DNA of 64,000 nucleotides from Corynebacterium frankenforstense (GTDB lineage Bacteria > Actinomycetota > Actinomycetes > Mycobacteriales > Mycobacteriaceae), in NCBI RefSeq assembly GCF_030211955.1, contig NZ_JASODI010000015.1, positions 1 to 64,000 of the forward strand. The letters are read 5' to 3'. The position numbers and the translations under genes were made by a program. Position 1 is the stretch's first letter. Each line of letters starts with the position of its first letter. Shown here piece by piece: positions 53,038 through 61,943 of the stretch. The notes beneath the pieces were generated by a model. The model was not told the DNA's origin, did no database searches, and worked only from the letters and a program-made list of their open reading frames with translations.

Positions 53038-54366
53038 ATGACTACCCCCGGTTCCCAGCCCACCTCCGAAAACACCGCCCGGTCCGCCGAGATGTTCACC
53101 GAGGCCCGCCGGCTCACCCCCGGCGGGGTGAACTCCCCGGTGCGCGCCTTCGGCTCCGTCGGCGGCCAGACCCGTTTCATCGAGTCGGCCAAGGGCTCGC
53201 ACCTGACCGACGTCGACGGCAACGACTACGTCGACCTGGTCTGCTCCTGGGGCCCGATGCTGATGGGCAACGCGCACCCGGCCGTCGTCGAGGCCGTGCG
53301 TGAGGCCGCGCTCAAGGGCCTGTCCTTCGGCACGCCCTCCTACGGCGAGGTCGAGCTGGCCCGCCTGATCGTCGACCGCACCTCCGTCGAGGAGGTCCGC
53401 CTGGTCAACTCCGGCACCGAGGCGACGATGTCCGCCGTGCGCCTGGCCCGCGGCTACACCGGCCGGCCGAAGGTGCTCAAGTTCGAGGGCTGCTACCACG
53501 GCCACGTCGACGCGCTGCTGGCCTCGGCCGGCTCGGGTGTGGCGACCTTCGCGCTGCCGGACTCGCCGGGGGTGACCGGCGCGGCCGCCGCCGACACCAT
53601 CGTCGTGCCCTACAACGACCTGGAGGCCGTGCGCGGCGCCTTCGCCGAGCACCCGGGCGAGATCGCCTGCATCATCGCCGAGGCCGCCGCCGGCAACATG
53701 GGCACCGTCGCCCCGGACGAGGGCTTCAACGCCGCGCTCAAGGAGATCGCGCACGCCGACGGCGCGCTGCTCATCCTCGACGAGGTCATGACCGGCTTCC
53801 GCACCTCCTACAACGGCTGGTACGGCGTCGACGGTGTCGCCGGCGACCTGACCACCTTCGGCAAGGTCGTCTCCGGCGGCCTGCCCGCGGCGGCCTTCGG
53901 CGGGCGCGCCGAGATCATGAAGCACCTCGCCCCGGAGGGCCCCGTCTACCAGGCGGGCACCCTGTCCGGTAACCCGGTGGCCACGGCCGCGGGTGTGGCC
54001 TCGCTGACCAGCGCCACCCCGGAGGTCTACGACACGGTGTGCACCAACGCCGACCGCCTGGCCGGTCTGATCGACACCGCGCTCGAGGCCGAGGGCGTGC
54101 CGCACCACATCCAGCGCGCCGCCACGATGCTCTCGGTGCGCTTCGCCGAGGGCGCCGGCCGCAACTTCTCCGACATGAAGGCCGCGGACACGTTCCGCTA
54201 CCCGGCGTTCTTCCACGCGCTGCTCGACGCGGGCGTCTACGCCCCGCCGAGCGTCTTCGAGACCTGGTTTGTCTCGTCGGCGCTCACCGACGATGATTTT
54301 GAGCGCATCGAGGCCGCGCTCGCCCCGGCCGCCCGCGCCGCCGCCGTGGCCGACCCGAACTCCTAG
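53038..54366 (+). CDS. hemL: Glutamate-1-semialdehyde 2,1-aminomutase
   Basis: A 442-residue PLP enzyme making 5-aminolevulinate from the product of Hem[20 protein letters not shown], then [15 protein letters not shown] and [12 protein letters not shown] are typical. The PLP lysine is Lys276 in [19 protein letters not shown] strong TACAAT box at 53025-53030 lies seven bases before the ATG, giving a leaderless message. It starts the run hemL - phosphatase - TlpA-like - ccdA with tiny gaps, so these are probably one operon. Confidence 0.96.
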   Translation: MTTPGSQPTSENTARSAEMFTEARRLTPGGVNSPVRAFGSVGGQTRFIESAKGSHLTDVDGNDYVDLVCSWGPMLMGNAHPAVVEAVREAALKGLSFGTPSYGEVELARLIVDRTSVEEVRLVNSGTEATMSAVRLARGYTGRPKVLKFEGCYHGHVDALLASAGSGVATFALPDSPGVTGAAAADTIVVPYNDLEAVRGAFAEHPGEIACIIAEAAAGNMGTVAPDEGFNAALKEIAHADGALLILDEVMTGFRTSYNGWYGVDGVAGDLTTFGKVVSGGLPAAAFGGRAEIMKHLAPEGPVYQAGTLSGNPVATAAGVASLTSATPEVYDTVCTNADRLAGLIDTALEAEGVPHHIQRAATMLSVRFAEGAGRNFSDMKAADTFRYPAFFHALLDAGVYAPPSVFETWFVSSALTDDDFERIEAALAPAARAAAVADPNS

Positions 54367-54375
54367 GAGACAGCC

Positions 54376-54984
54376 ATGTCCACGACGATCGTCCACCTCG
54401 TGCGCCACGGGGAGGTGCACAACCCGGAGCGCGTGCTCTACGGTCGCCTGCCGGGCTTCCGCCTCTCCGCGCGCGGGGAGTCCCAGGCCGCGCGCACGGC
54501 CCAGGCCTTCGAGGGCCACGACGTGACGCACCTGGCCTGCTCGCCGCTGCAGCGCACCCGCCAGACCGCGTTGCCGATGGCGTGCGTGACCGGCCTGGAG
54601 CCGCAGGTCGACGAGTCCCTCATCGAGGCCGGCAACCGCTTCGAGGGGCTGCGCACCAAGGGCTGGCGCACCCAGCTGATCAACCCGGTGCGCTGGCCGC
54701 TGATGGTCGACCCCTCCGAGCCGAGCTGGGGCGAGCCCTACCGCGACATCCAGTCGCGCATGCTCGACGCCGTCGAGCGCGCCCGCCTGGCCGCCGAGGG
54801 CCACGAGGCCGTGCTGGTCACCCACCAGCTGCCGATCGTGACCGTGCAGCGCTGGGTCGCCGGCCTCGACGTCGCGCACATGCCGTGGGACCGCCGCTGC
54901 GAGCTGGCGAGCGTGACCTCTCTGGTCTTCCGCGGCGCCGCCGTCGCCGAGTGCGTCTACACCGAGCCCGCGCAGGAGATCTGA
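54376..54984 (+). CDS. Histidine phosphatase superfamily protein (phosphoglycerate mutase-like)
   Basis: A 202-residue protein. The catalytic histidine lies in VHLVRHGEVHNPERVLYGRLPG. The second conserved histidine lies in AVLVTHQLPIVTVQRWVAG. Length is shorter than GpmA and the mutase-specific insert is missing, so it is probably a phosphatase of unknown substrate. AGGAGA precedes the ATG; only 9 bases separate it from hemL. A similar gene lies between hemL and the TlpA-like gene in mycobacteria. Confidence 0.88.
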   Translation: MSTTIVHLVRHGEVHNPERVLYGRLPGFRLSARGESQAARTAQAFEGHDVTHLACSPLQRTRQTALPMACVTGLEPQVDESLIEAGNRFEGLRTKGWRTQLINPVRWPLMVDPSEPSWGEPYRDIQSRMLDAVERARLAAEGHEAVLVTHQLPIVTVQRWVAGLDVAHMPWDRRCELASVTSLVFRGAAVAECVYTEPAQEI

Positions 54985-54986
54985 CT

Positions 54987-55679
54987 GTGGCGGACCCCAT
55001 CAATTTCCGACGTCCCGCCCTGCGCCGCCGCGGTTCCCGTGCCGTGGGTGCGGGGAGCACCGGCGTGCGCCGCGGTGCGCGCGTGGCCGGGCTGTTCGGC
55101 GCCGTCGTGGTGGCGGCGGGTGCGCTGTCGGCGTGCTCGATGGAGGACGCCGGCGGCGACGACGCCGTGGCCATCGGCGGCACCTTCGACTTCTACTCGC
55201 CGAGCGGCAGCACCGAGGTCTTCTACGACGAGTCCGAGCGCGCCCCCCTGCAGGGCTTCTCGGGTGAGTCTCTGATGGACGAGGGCGAGACGATCTCGCT
55301 GTCGGACTTCGACGGCCAGGTCGTCGTGCTCAACGCCTGGGGCCAGTGGTGCGCGCCGTGCCGCGCGGAGGTCGACGACCTCGAGCGCCTGCAGGAGTCC
55401 TTCAGAGCGGAGGACAAGCCGGCCACGGTGCTCGGCATCAACGTGCGCGACCACAACGCGGAGATCGCGCGGGACTTCGTCAAGGACAACGGGGTGACCT
55501 ACCCCTCGATCTACGACCCGCCGTTCCGCACCGCGGCCGCCCTGGGCGGCGTGCCGACCTCCGTGGTGCCGACGACGATCGTGCTGGACAAGCAGCACCG
55601 TCCGGCCGCCGTCTTCCTGCGCGGGATCACCGACACCGAGATTTCCGAGGTCGTCGACGGCCTCCTGGAGGAGCAGTGA
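54987..55679 (+). CDS. TlpA/ResA-like thioredoxin-fold lipoprotein for cytochrome c maturation
   Basis: A 230-residue exported thiol-disulfide protein. An N-terminal basic stretch and hydrophobic segment (about 33-48) lead to a lipobox ALSAC with Cys50. The thioredoxin domain has VVVLNAWGQWCAPCRAE with Cys122 and Cys125, and the cis-Pro segment GVPTSVVPTTIVLD. It should keep apocytochrome c cysteines reduced on the outer membrane face. GTG start after AGGAG. The first 20 codons overlap a repeat arm at 55004; a GTG at 55083 would give a shorter leader. Stop overlaps ccdA. Confidence 0.88.
   Translation: MADPINFRRPALRRRGSRAVGAGSTGVRRGARVAGLFGAVVVAAGALSACSMEDAGGDDAVAIGGTFDFYSPSGSTEVFYDESERAPLQGFSGESLMDEGETISLSDFDGQVVVLNAWGQWCAPCRAEVDDLERLQESFRAEDKPATVLGINVRDHNAEIARDFVKDNGVTYPSIYDPPFRTAAALGGVPTSVVPTTIVLDKQHRPAAVFLRGITDTEISEVVDGLLEEQ
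55004..55046. repeat. Interspersed element within the lipoprotein N-terminal codons
   Basis: The arm TTTCCGACGTCCCG (55004-55017) is followed by the 18-base block at 55029-55046 that is identical to 29553-29570 in the mshA-gpmA spacer. It contributes the Arg-rich residues about 6-20 of the TlpA-like protein. Confidence 0.6.
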
Positions 55680-56485
55680 CGGAAGCTGACGTTCTGGCGG
55701 CGGGCGGCACCTTCGCCGAGACGGTCGCCGGCGGCCCGCTGGTGCTGGCGCTGGTGGCCGCGGCGCTGGCCGGCCTGGTCTCCTTCGCGACCCCGTGCGT
55801 GGTCCCGCTGGTGCCCGGCTACCTCTCCTACCTGGCCGGCACGGTCGGCGGGGAGATGGACTACTCCGGCGAGCACGGCCCGACCGTGGGCCGGCGCCGC
55901 CAGTGGGCCGTGGTCATCGCCGCGTTGCTGTTCATCCTGGGCTTCACGGTGGTCTTCGTGCTCGGCACGGCCACCGTCTTCGGCGCGATCGGCATGCTCA
56001 CCCTCAACGCCGAGACGCTCATGCGCGTCGGCGGGGTGGTCACCATCGTGATGGGCCTGGTCTTCCTGGGCTTCATCCCGGGGCTGCAGCGCGACACGCG
56101 CATGAGCCCGAAGCGGGTGACCACCTGGGTCGGCGCGCCGCTGCTCGGCGGCGTCTTCGCCCTGGGCTGGACGCCGTGCCTGGGTCCGACGCTCGCGGCG
56201 ATCATCTCGGTGGCCGCCGGCACCGAGGGCACCACGGCCGCGCGCGGGGTGGTGCTCATCGTGGCCTACTGCCTGGGCCTCGGCCTGCCGTTCCTGCTGC
56301 TCGCGCTGGGCTCGACCTGGGCGCTACGGGGCGTGGGCTGGCTGCGCAGGCACTCCCGTACCATCCAGGTCATCGGTGGGGTCCTGATGATCCTCGTGGG
56401 CCTCGCGCTGGTGACCGGGGTGTGGGCCGAGTTCGTCGGCTGGGTCCGGCAGTGGACGGTCGGCTACGGCACGACCGTGATCTAG
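55676..56485 (+). CDS. ccdA: CcdA-type thiol-disulfide transporter
   Basis: A 269-residue membrane protein carrying reducing power from the cytoplasm to the TlpA-like partner. Six or more membrane helices are visible. The two redox cysteines are Cys41 in SFATPCVVPLVPGYLSYLAG and Cys168 in LGWTPCLGPTLAAI, the CcdA/DsbD signature. GTG start follows GGAGGAGCA and overlaps the preceding stop, so the genes are translationally coupled. Confidence 0.94.
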   Translation: MTEADVLAAGGTFAETVAGGPLVLALVAAALAGLVSFATPCVVPLVPGYLSYLAGTVGGEMDYSGEHGPTVGRRRQWAVVIAALLFILGFTVVFVLGTATVFGAIGMLTLNAETLMRVGGVVTIVMGLVFLGFIPGLQRDTRMSPKRVTTWVGAPLLGGVFALGWTPCLGPTLAAIISVAAGTEGTTAARGVVLIVAYCLGLGLPFLLLALGSTWALRGVGWLRRHSRTIQVIGGVLMILVGLALVTGVWAEFVGWVRQWTVGYGTTVI

Positions 56486-56634
56486 GGCCTCCCGGGGCCG
56501 GCGCCGTCGCAGGCGTGACCTGCGCGCGACCGGTGCACGGCCGGTGCCATGGCCCCCCAGCGGCAGCCACCACCCGGGCAGCACGACCCCGGAACAATCC
56601 GATACACGACCAGACGACAGAGGAGAAGGAACAG

Positions 56635-58299
56635 ATGAAGCAGGTGACGCGCTGGCTGCGTCGCGCATGGAACTGGCTGACCAGCATGCGCACGGCGCTG
56701 ATCCTCCTTTTCCTCGTCGCCGTCGCGGCGATCCCGGGCGCGCTGCTGCCGCAGCGCAGCCTCAACGAGGAGAAGGTCAACGACTACATCGCCAACAACG
56801 GCCGCCTCGCCGAGATCTACGACAAGCTCCAGCTCTTCGACGTCTTCTCCTCGTCCTGGTTCACGGCGATCTACGTCCTGCTGACGATCTCGCTGGTCGG
56901 CTGCATCATCCCGCGCAGCTGGGAGCACTACAAGGCGATGCGCGCCAAGCCGGTGCGCGCCCCGAAGCGCCTGACGCGCATGCCGCACCACCACACCGGC
57001 CACCTCGACGCGACCCCCGACGAGGTGCTCGACCAGGTGCGCGGCCGGCTCAAGGGCTGGCGTGTGTCGGTCTTCTCCGCCGAGGAGGACCGCGCCGGGG
57101 TCCGCTCGCTGTCCGCGGAGCGCGGCTACGCCCGCGAGTTCTTCAACCTCGTCTTCCACCTGGGCCTGGTGGCCATCCTGGTCACCATCGCCGCCGGCCG
57201 GATGGTCTACTACGAGGGCCAGGTCATCGTCGTCACGGAGTCGGGCTCGACCGGGGCGGTCGCCCTGGGCCAGTCCACGGAGTTCTGCAACACCTCGGAC
57301 TCCAACTTCGACTCCTTCCGCTCCGGGCCGCTCTACCGCGGCAAGCTCAGCCCGTTCTGCTTCATCGCCCACGACTTCACCGCGGACTACCTGCCCAACG
57401 GCCAGGCCGAGATGTTCACCTCGAACATCTCCTACGCCGAGGGCGAGGACATCACCAGCGACCCGGCGACCTGGCGCGACTACGAGCTCAAGGTCAACCA
57501 CCCGCTGCGCCTCGGCGGCGACCGCGTCTACCTGCAGGGCCACGGCTTCGCGCCGACCTTCACGGTCAAGTGGCCCAACGGCGAGACCCGCACCCAGACC
57601 ATCCAGTTCCGCCCGGACGACCCGACGAACTTCCTGTCCTCGGGCGCGATGCGCTTCGACCCGCCGGCCGGCATGTACCCGGACCTCTACGAGCGTCGCC
57701 AGAACCAGCTGGCCATCGAGGGGCTGTTCGCCCCGACGGCCGAGTGGACCGGCGAGAACGGCGCGCTGCTCAGCTCCTCCTTCCCGGAGCTGCGCGACCC
57801 GGCCGTGGCCATCGACGTCTACCGCGGCGACAACGGCCTGGACACCGGTGTGGGCCAGTCGATCTTCAGCCTCGACGCCTCGCTGGTCCACTCCGGCCAG
57901 CTGCAGCGCATCGAGCGCGTCAACCTCAACCAGGGCGAGTCGGTCACCCTCGACGACGGCACCGAGCTCACCTTCGACGGCGCCAGCGAGTACGCGAACT
58001 ACCAGATCGCCCGCGACCCCTTCCAGGGCTGGGTGCTCGTCTCGGCGGTGATCATGCTGGGCTCGCTGGTCGCCTCCCTGGCGATCAAGCGCCGCCGCGT
58101 GTGGGTGCGTGTGCGCCCGGCCGCCGCCGGCGGCACCGACCTGGAGATGGCCGGCCTGGCGCGCACCGACCGCGCCGGCTGGGGCGAGGAGTTCGAGGAG
58201 CTCTACCGCGACATCTTCGACCTGCCCGACCCCGACGAGGTCGAGGGCGGCGCCGGCGAGCCCGACGAGGACGAGCTCATCGAGGGCCCGCTGGCGTAG
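56635..58299 (+). CDS. resB: ResB/Ccs1 cytochrome c maturation protein
   Basis: A 554-residue membrane protein which, with CcsB, transports haem and attaches it to apocytochrome c (system II). Membrane helices lie at about 20-40, 78-100 and 178-198, followed by a large outside domain and a last helix near 465-485. ALLPQRSLNEEKV and FFNLVFHLGLVAILV are typical. An acidic tail (EVEGGAGEPDEDELIEGP) ends the chain. AGGAGAAGGA precedes the ATG. The 149-base gap after ccdA shows no gene. Confidence 0.93.
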   Translation: MKQVTRWLRRAWNWLTSMRTALILLFLVAVAAIPGALLPQRSLNEEKVNDYIANNGRLAEIYDKLQLFDVFSSSWFTAIYVLLTISLVGCIIPRSWEHYKAMRAKPVRAPKRLTRMPHHHTGHLDATPDEVLDQVRGRLKGWRVSVFSAEEDRAGVRSLSAERGYAREFFNLVFHLGLVAILVTIAAGRMVYYEGQVIVVTESGSTGAVALGQSTEFCNTSDSNFDSFRSGPLYRGKLSPFCFIAHDFTADYLPNGQAEMFTSNISYAEGEDITSDPATWRDYELKVNHPLRLGGDRVYLQGHGFAPTFTVKWPNGETRTQTIQFRPDDPTNFLSSGAMRFDPPAGMYPDLYERRQNQLAIEGLFAPTAEWTGENGALLSSSFPELRDPAVAIDVYRGDNGLDTGVGQSIFSLDASLVHSGQLQRIERVNLNQGESVTLDDGTELTFDGASEYANYQIARDPFQGWVLVSAVIMLGSLVASLAIKRRRVWVRVRPAAAGGTDLEMAGLARTDRAGWGEEFEELYRDIFDLPDPDEVEGGAGEPDEDELIEGPLA

Positions 58300-58333
58300 C
58301 ACGCGCAACGCAACCGCCCACGCCGCTCTGCGC

Positions 58334-58345
58334 GACGTCGGCAAT
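58334..58345. repeat. Single right arm of the interspersed palindromic family
   Basis: GACGTCGGCAAT, preceded by GC, matches the right arm of the copy at 61226. No clear left arm is seen in the resB-ccsB spacer. Confidence 0.4.
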
Positions 58346-58471
58346 CGCGCGCGGTCCACCCCCGCCCGGGGTGGCCCGTCCAACGGGCCGACCTCGGGTT
58401 TTAGGTGCCTCTCTGGTAATCTCCCCCTCATACGTGGCCCACCGGGCCGGCGGAAGAAGGAGAGAGCTTCA

Positions 58472-59497
58472 GTGGATAGCATCGTCGATCCGACCATGGC
58501 GACCCTGTCGGACCGGGCGTTCCAGGCGACGTTCCTCGTCTACCTCATCGCCCTGGTCCTGTCGCTGTTCTACTACGTGCGCGCCCAGGCGATCATCGCC
58601 CGCACCCGCCGCCGCACCGAGGAGCGCGAGCTGGTCACCGTCGGCGCCGGTTCCGACGCCCCGATTTCCGACGTCGCGCCCGGCACCGAGGGTGCCGAAG
58701 GCGCCGTTCCGGGTGACGACGCGCTGGCCAGGCAGCGCGCGAGCGCGCGCAAGTGGGGCGGGGCCACCCAGTCGGTGATCTGGCTGGGCATCATCCTGCA
58801 CGTCGTCGCCGTGGTCACCCGCGGCTTCGCCGTCGGGCGCTTCCCGCTGGGCAACCTCTACGAGTACATGCTGATGATCACCGCGGCGACCATGGTCGTG
58901 GCCACGGTGGTGGTGCAGGCGCGCGGCAGCCGTGTCGTGTGGCCGTGGCTGCTGACCCCGATGCTGGTGCTGATGTTCTTCGCGGGCACCAAGCTCTACG
59001 CCGAGGCCGCCCCGGTGGTGCCGGCGCTGCAGTCCTACTGGCTGCCGATCCACGTGACCTCGGTGTCGGTGGGCGCGTCGATCGGCCTGGTCTCGGGCGT
59101 GTTCTCGATCCTGTTCCTGCTGCGCGTCTGGCAGCCCGTGGGCGAGGAGCACGGCTTCCTCGCCCCGGTGGTCCGCCCGCTGCCGAGCGCCGAGAAGCTC
59201 GACCGCATCGCCTACCGCCTGGCCGTGTACACGCTGCCGATCCTGGGCATCGGCATCATCCTCGGCGCGATCTGGGCCGAGGCGGCCTGGGGCCGGTTCT
59301 GGGGCTGGGACCCGAAGGAGACGTTCTCCTTCATCACCTGGATCCTCTACGCCGCCTACCTGCACGCCCGTGCGACGGTCGGCTGGAAGGTCGGCGCGGC
59401 CTGGATCAACATCGTGGCGATGGGCACGATGATCTTCAACCTGTTCTTCATCAACATGGTCGTCTCCGGCCTGCACTCCTACGCCGGTCTGAACTGA
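58472..59497 (+). CDS. ccsB: CcsB/CcsA haem handling protein of cytochrome c synthetase
   Basis: A 341-residue membrane protein of system II. The tryptophan-rich haem-binding motif AWGRFWGWDPKETFSFITW lies near residue 273. Histidines in LGIILHVVAVVTRG, WLPIHVTSVS and GLHSYAG are the likely haem ligands. About eight membrane helices. A polar loop (about 45-95) contains the arm TTTCCGACGTCGCG (58665-58678) of the interspersed family. GTG start after GAAGGAGAGAG. A terminator hairpin follows. Confidence 0.94.
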   Translation: MDSIVDPTMATLSDRAFQATFLVYLIALVLSLFYYVRAQAIIARTRRRTEERELVTVGAGSDAPISDVAPGTEGAEGAVPGDDALARQRASARKWGGATQSVIWLGIILHVVAVVTRGFAVGRFPLGNLYEYMLMITAATMVVATVVVQARGSRVVWPWLLTPMLVLMFFAGTKLYAEAAPVVPALQSYWLPIHVTSVSVGASIGLVSGVFSILFLLRVWQPVGEEHGFLAPVVRPLPSAEKLDRIAYRLAVYTLPILGIGIILGAIWAEAAWGRFWGWDPKETFSFITWILYAAYLHARATVGWKVGAAWINIVAMGTMIFNLFFINMVVSGLHSYAGLN

Positions 59498-59550
59498 CCG
59501 CGGCCCGCGCGGCGCGGTGCGCCCGGCCCGCGCCGCCTGCCGACATCACA

Positions 59551-59583
59551 CCCCGCCTCCGGATCCATCTCCGGACGGCGGGG
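59551..59583 (+). terminator. Hairpin after the cytochrome c maturation genes
   Basis: CCCCGCC (59551-59557) pairs with GGCGGGG (59577-59583), and CCGGA (59559-59563) with TCCGG (59570-59574), leaving a 6-base loop. No long T run follows, as is common in actinobacteria. Confidence 0.6.
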
Positions 59584-59664
59584 TTGCGTCGTATGGAGGG
59601 GAAGGCGCGGCTCGGGGCCGGCGGGGGAGGGGCTGGATTTTCCGCCTGCGGACCGGGTAAGTTC

Positions 59665-59683
59665 TAAGGCTAGGCTTACTGGA
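59665..59683. promoter_or_regulatory. DtxR-like box candidate before the XRE gene
   Basis: TAAGGCTAGGCTTACTGGA matches the DtxR consensus at 13 of 19 positions, mainly in the left half, and sits inside a wider GTAAG...CTTAC inverted repeat. It may instead only be the promoter -10 region of the XRE gene. Weaker than the site upstream of sdhC. Confidence 0.3.
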
Positions 59684-59747
59684 GTGGTAGGCGTCATGAT
59701 CGGCCCGGGCACCCCCGGGTCCGCACAGGACACAGGAGGAATCAGCG

Positions 59748-60059
59748 ATGAGTGCACCCAGGCGCAAGACCGGCAAACCCGCGGGCGACATCCCCGAGCT
59801 GGTCCAACTGGGCTCCGAACTCGCCGAGCGCCGCCGCGAGCTGGGCCGGCTCCAGCAGGACGTCGCCGCCACCGCCGGGGTCTCCCGCTCGACCCTGCAC
59901 GCCATCGAGCACGGCGCGACGGGGGTGCGCTGGGAGAAGGTCCAGGCGGTCGCGCGCGTGCTCGGCCTCGAGCTCTGCTTCGCCGAGGCCGGAGCCGGAG
60001 TGGCCGCCGACGCCGCCGAAGCCGCGGCCGCACCCTCGGAAGCCACTGCCCGTAACTGA
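59748..60059 (+). CDS. XRE family helix-turn-helix regulator
   Basis: A 103-residue protein. The helix-turn-helix covers about residues 20-75, with ELAERRRELGRLQQDVAATA, GVSRSTLHAIEHG and WEKVQAVARVLGLEL. It resembles HipB-like antitoxin or repressor proteins, but no HipA-like toxin gene is adjacent. The Ala/Glu-rich tail is disordered. CAGGAGGA precedes the ATG. It lies 150 bases upstream of rmlB and could regulate it; that is inference. Confidence 0.82.
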   Translation: MSAPRRKTGKPAGDIPELVQLGSELAERRRELGRLQQDVAATAGVSRSTLHAIEHGATGVRWEKVQAVARVLGLELCFAEAGAGVAADAAEAAAAPSEATARN

Positions 60060-60209
60060 CCTCCCGGTGCCGGCCACCGGAAGCCAGGAGAACAAACTCC
60101 GTCCGGGGCGTCCCGCCGAGTGCTCGCGGCGCATCTCTGAACGAGGCGAGTGCGCCCGGCGTCGGGCCGCCCGCGGGATCCGGCTCCCCGAGACGCTACC
60201 GTTGAGCCC

Positions 60210-61211
60210 ATGCGCATCCTCGTCACCGGCGGCGCCGGCTTCATCGGCTCGAACTTCGTGCGTCGCACCCTCGCCACGCGTCCCGACACGCGGGTCACGG
60301 TGCTCGACAAGCTGACCTACGCCGCCAACCCGGCCAGCCTCGCCGACCTGGACGCCGGCCGGTGCCGCCTCGTCGAGGGCGACGTGTGCGACGCCGCGCT
60401 CGTCGACGATCTCGTCGCCGACGCGGACCTCGTCGTCCACTTCGCCGCCGAGAGCCACAACGACCGCTCCCTGCGCGACCCCGCCGCCTTCGTGCGCACC
60501 AACGTCGAGGGCACCGTCGCGGTGCTGGCCGCCTGCGCGCGCCACGACGTGCGCCTGCACCACATCTCCACCGACGAGGTCTTCGGCGACCTCGCCCTCG
60601 CCGACCCGGCCCGCTTCACCCCGCAGACGCCCTACCGGCCCTCGAGCCCCTACTCGGCGTCGAAGGCCTCGGCCGACCACTTCGTGCGCGCCTGGGTGCG
60701 CAGCTTCGGGCTGCGCGCGACGATCTCGAACTGCTCGAACAACTACGGCCCGCGCCAGCACCCCGAGAAGTTCATCCCGCGCCAGATCCTGCGCCTGCTT
60801 TCCGGCCGCCCGCCGCGCGTCTACGGCACCGGCGAGAACGTGCGCGACTGGATCCACGTCGACGACCACAACGACGCCGTCTGGGCGATCGTCGAGCGCG
60901 GCGAGCCCGGCCAGACCTACCTTATCGGCGCCGACGGCGAGGCGAGCAACCTCGACGTCGTGCGCGCCCTCAACCGCGCCTTCGGCCGCGCCGCCGACGA
61001 CTTCGAGCACGTCACCGACCGCCCCGGCCACGACCGCCGCTACGCCATCGACGCCGCGAGCACCCGCGCGCTGGGCTGGACCCCGCGCCACACGGACCTC
61101 GCCGCGGGCCTGGCCGCGACCGTCGACTGGTACCGCGCCAACGAGCCGTGGTGGCGCGCCGCCTTCGACGCCGCCGAGGACTTCTACGCCGCCACCGAGC
61201 GCCGGCTCTAG
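60210..61211 (+). CDS. rmlB: dTDP-glucose 4,6-dehydratase
   Basis: A 333-residue short-chain dehydrogenase-like enzyme for the second step of dTDP-L-rhamnose synthesis, which provides the arabinogalactan linker sugar of the corynebacterial wall. NAD loop ILVTGGAGFIGSNFVRR opens the chain. HISTDEVFGD and the catalytic YSASKASADH follow, then NCSNNYGPRQHPEK and GENVRDWIHVDDH. TACCGT at 60197-60202 lies seven bases before the ATG, so it is probably leaderless. Confidence 0.95.
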   Translation: MRILVTGGAGFIGSNFVRRTLATRPDTRVTVLDKLTYAANPASLADLDAGRCRLVEGDVCDAALVDDLVADADLVVHFAAESHNDRSLRDPAAFVRTNVEGTVAVLAACARHDVRLHHISTDEVFGDLALADPARFTPQTPYRPSSPYSASKASADHFVRAWVRSFGLRATISNCSNNYGPRQHPEKFIPRQILRLLSGRPPRVYGTGENVRDWIHVDDHNDAVWAIVERGEPGQTYLIGADGEASNLDVVRALNRAFGRAADDFEHVTDRPGHDRRYAIDAASTRALGWTPRHTDLAAGLAATVDWYRANEPWWRAAFDAAEDFYAATERRL

Positions 61212-61225
61212 TGCGCCGGCGTCGC

Positions 61226-61291
61226 TTGCCGACGCCGTGCCCCGCCCACGGCGCGGGTTCTCGCCCGCGGTGCGGGGCGGGACGTCGGCAA
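61226..61291. repeat. Best preserved interspersed palindromic element
   Basis: Perfect ends TTGCCGACG (61226-61234) and CGTCGGCAA (61283-61291) enclose paired GTGCCCCGC and GCGGGGC segments, so the whole 66 bases can fold into one hairpin. It lies between rmlB and rmlC, just upstream of the rmlC promoter box. Confidence 0.8.
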
Positions 61292-61316
61292 TTGAGCCGC
61301 GGCTACACTGGGCGCC

Positions 61317-61943
61317 ATGTTCACACCAGTCGACGGCTTTGACGGCGTCCTGCACATGGTGCCTGAGGTGCACCCCGACGACCGCGGCACCTTCCACGAG
61401 TGGTTCAAGGCCTCCGCCTTCGAGGAGGCACTCGGCTTCCCGCTCGACCTGCAGCAGGCCAACATGTCCGTCTCGAAGGCGGGCGTGCTGCGCGGGCTGC
61501 ACTACTCGGAGGTGCCGCCCGGACAGGCCAAGCTGGTCACGTGCCCGGCCGGCGCCGTCTTCGACGTGCTCGTCGACGTGCGCCGCGGCTCGGAGACCTT
61601 CGGGGCGTGGAAGGCCTTCGAGCTGACCGCCGCCAACCGGCACGCGGTGTTCATCCCCTCCGGCTACGCGCACGGCTTCCTCGCCCTGGAGGACTCCGTG
61701 GTCGTCTACCTGACCACCTCCGAGTACCAGCCCGGCGTCGAGCACGGCTTCGATGCGCTCGACGGCGACGTCGACGTGGCGTGGCCGACGATGGACTACA
61801 TCCGCTCCGAGAAGGACCAGGCCGCACCGTCGCTGGTCGAGCTCGAGGAGCGCGGGCTGCTCCCCGAAGTCGAGGTCTGTCGCGGGCGCCTCGACGAGCT
61901 GCGCGCGGGCTGGGCGGAGGCGGCCGAGGAGGCCGGCCTGTGA
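61317..61943 (+). CDS. rmlC: dTDP-4-dehydrorhamnose 3,5-epimerase
   Basis: A 208-residue cupin enzyme. The catalytic histidine lies in [33 protein letters not shown] and the tyrosine in [15 protein letters not shown] are conserved. It stands alone, whereas in C. glutamicum the epimerase is fused to RmlD; no rmlD is seen in this window. TACACT at 61304-61309 lies seven bases before the ATG. The stop overlaps the rmlA GTG by four bases. Confidence 0.92.
   Translation: MFTPVDGFDGVLHMVPEVHPDDRGTFHEWFKASAFEEALGFPLDLQQANMSVSKAGVLRGLHYSEVPPGQAKLVTCPAGAVFDVLVDVRRGSETFGAWKAFELTAANRHAVFIPSGYAHGFLALEDSVVVYLTTSEYQPGVEHGFDALDGDVDVAWPTMDYIRSEKDQAAPSLVELEERGLLPEVEVCRGRLDELRAGWAEAAEEAGL

Noticed and set aside
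1652..61291. CRISPR array
   Set aside because: The repeats are dispersed, palindromic and singly placed, without regular spacers or cas genes.
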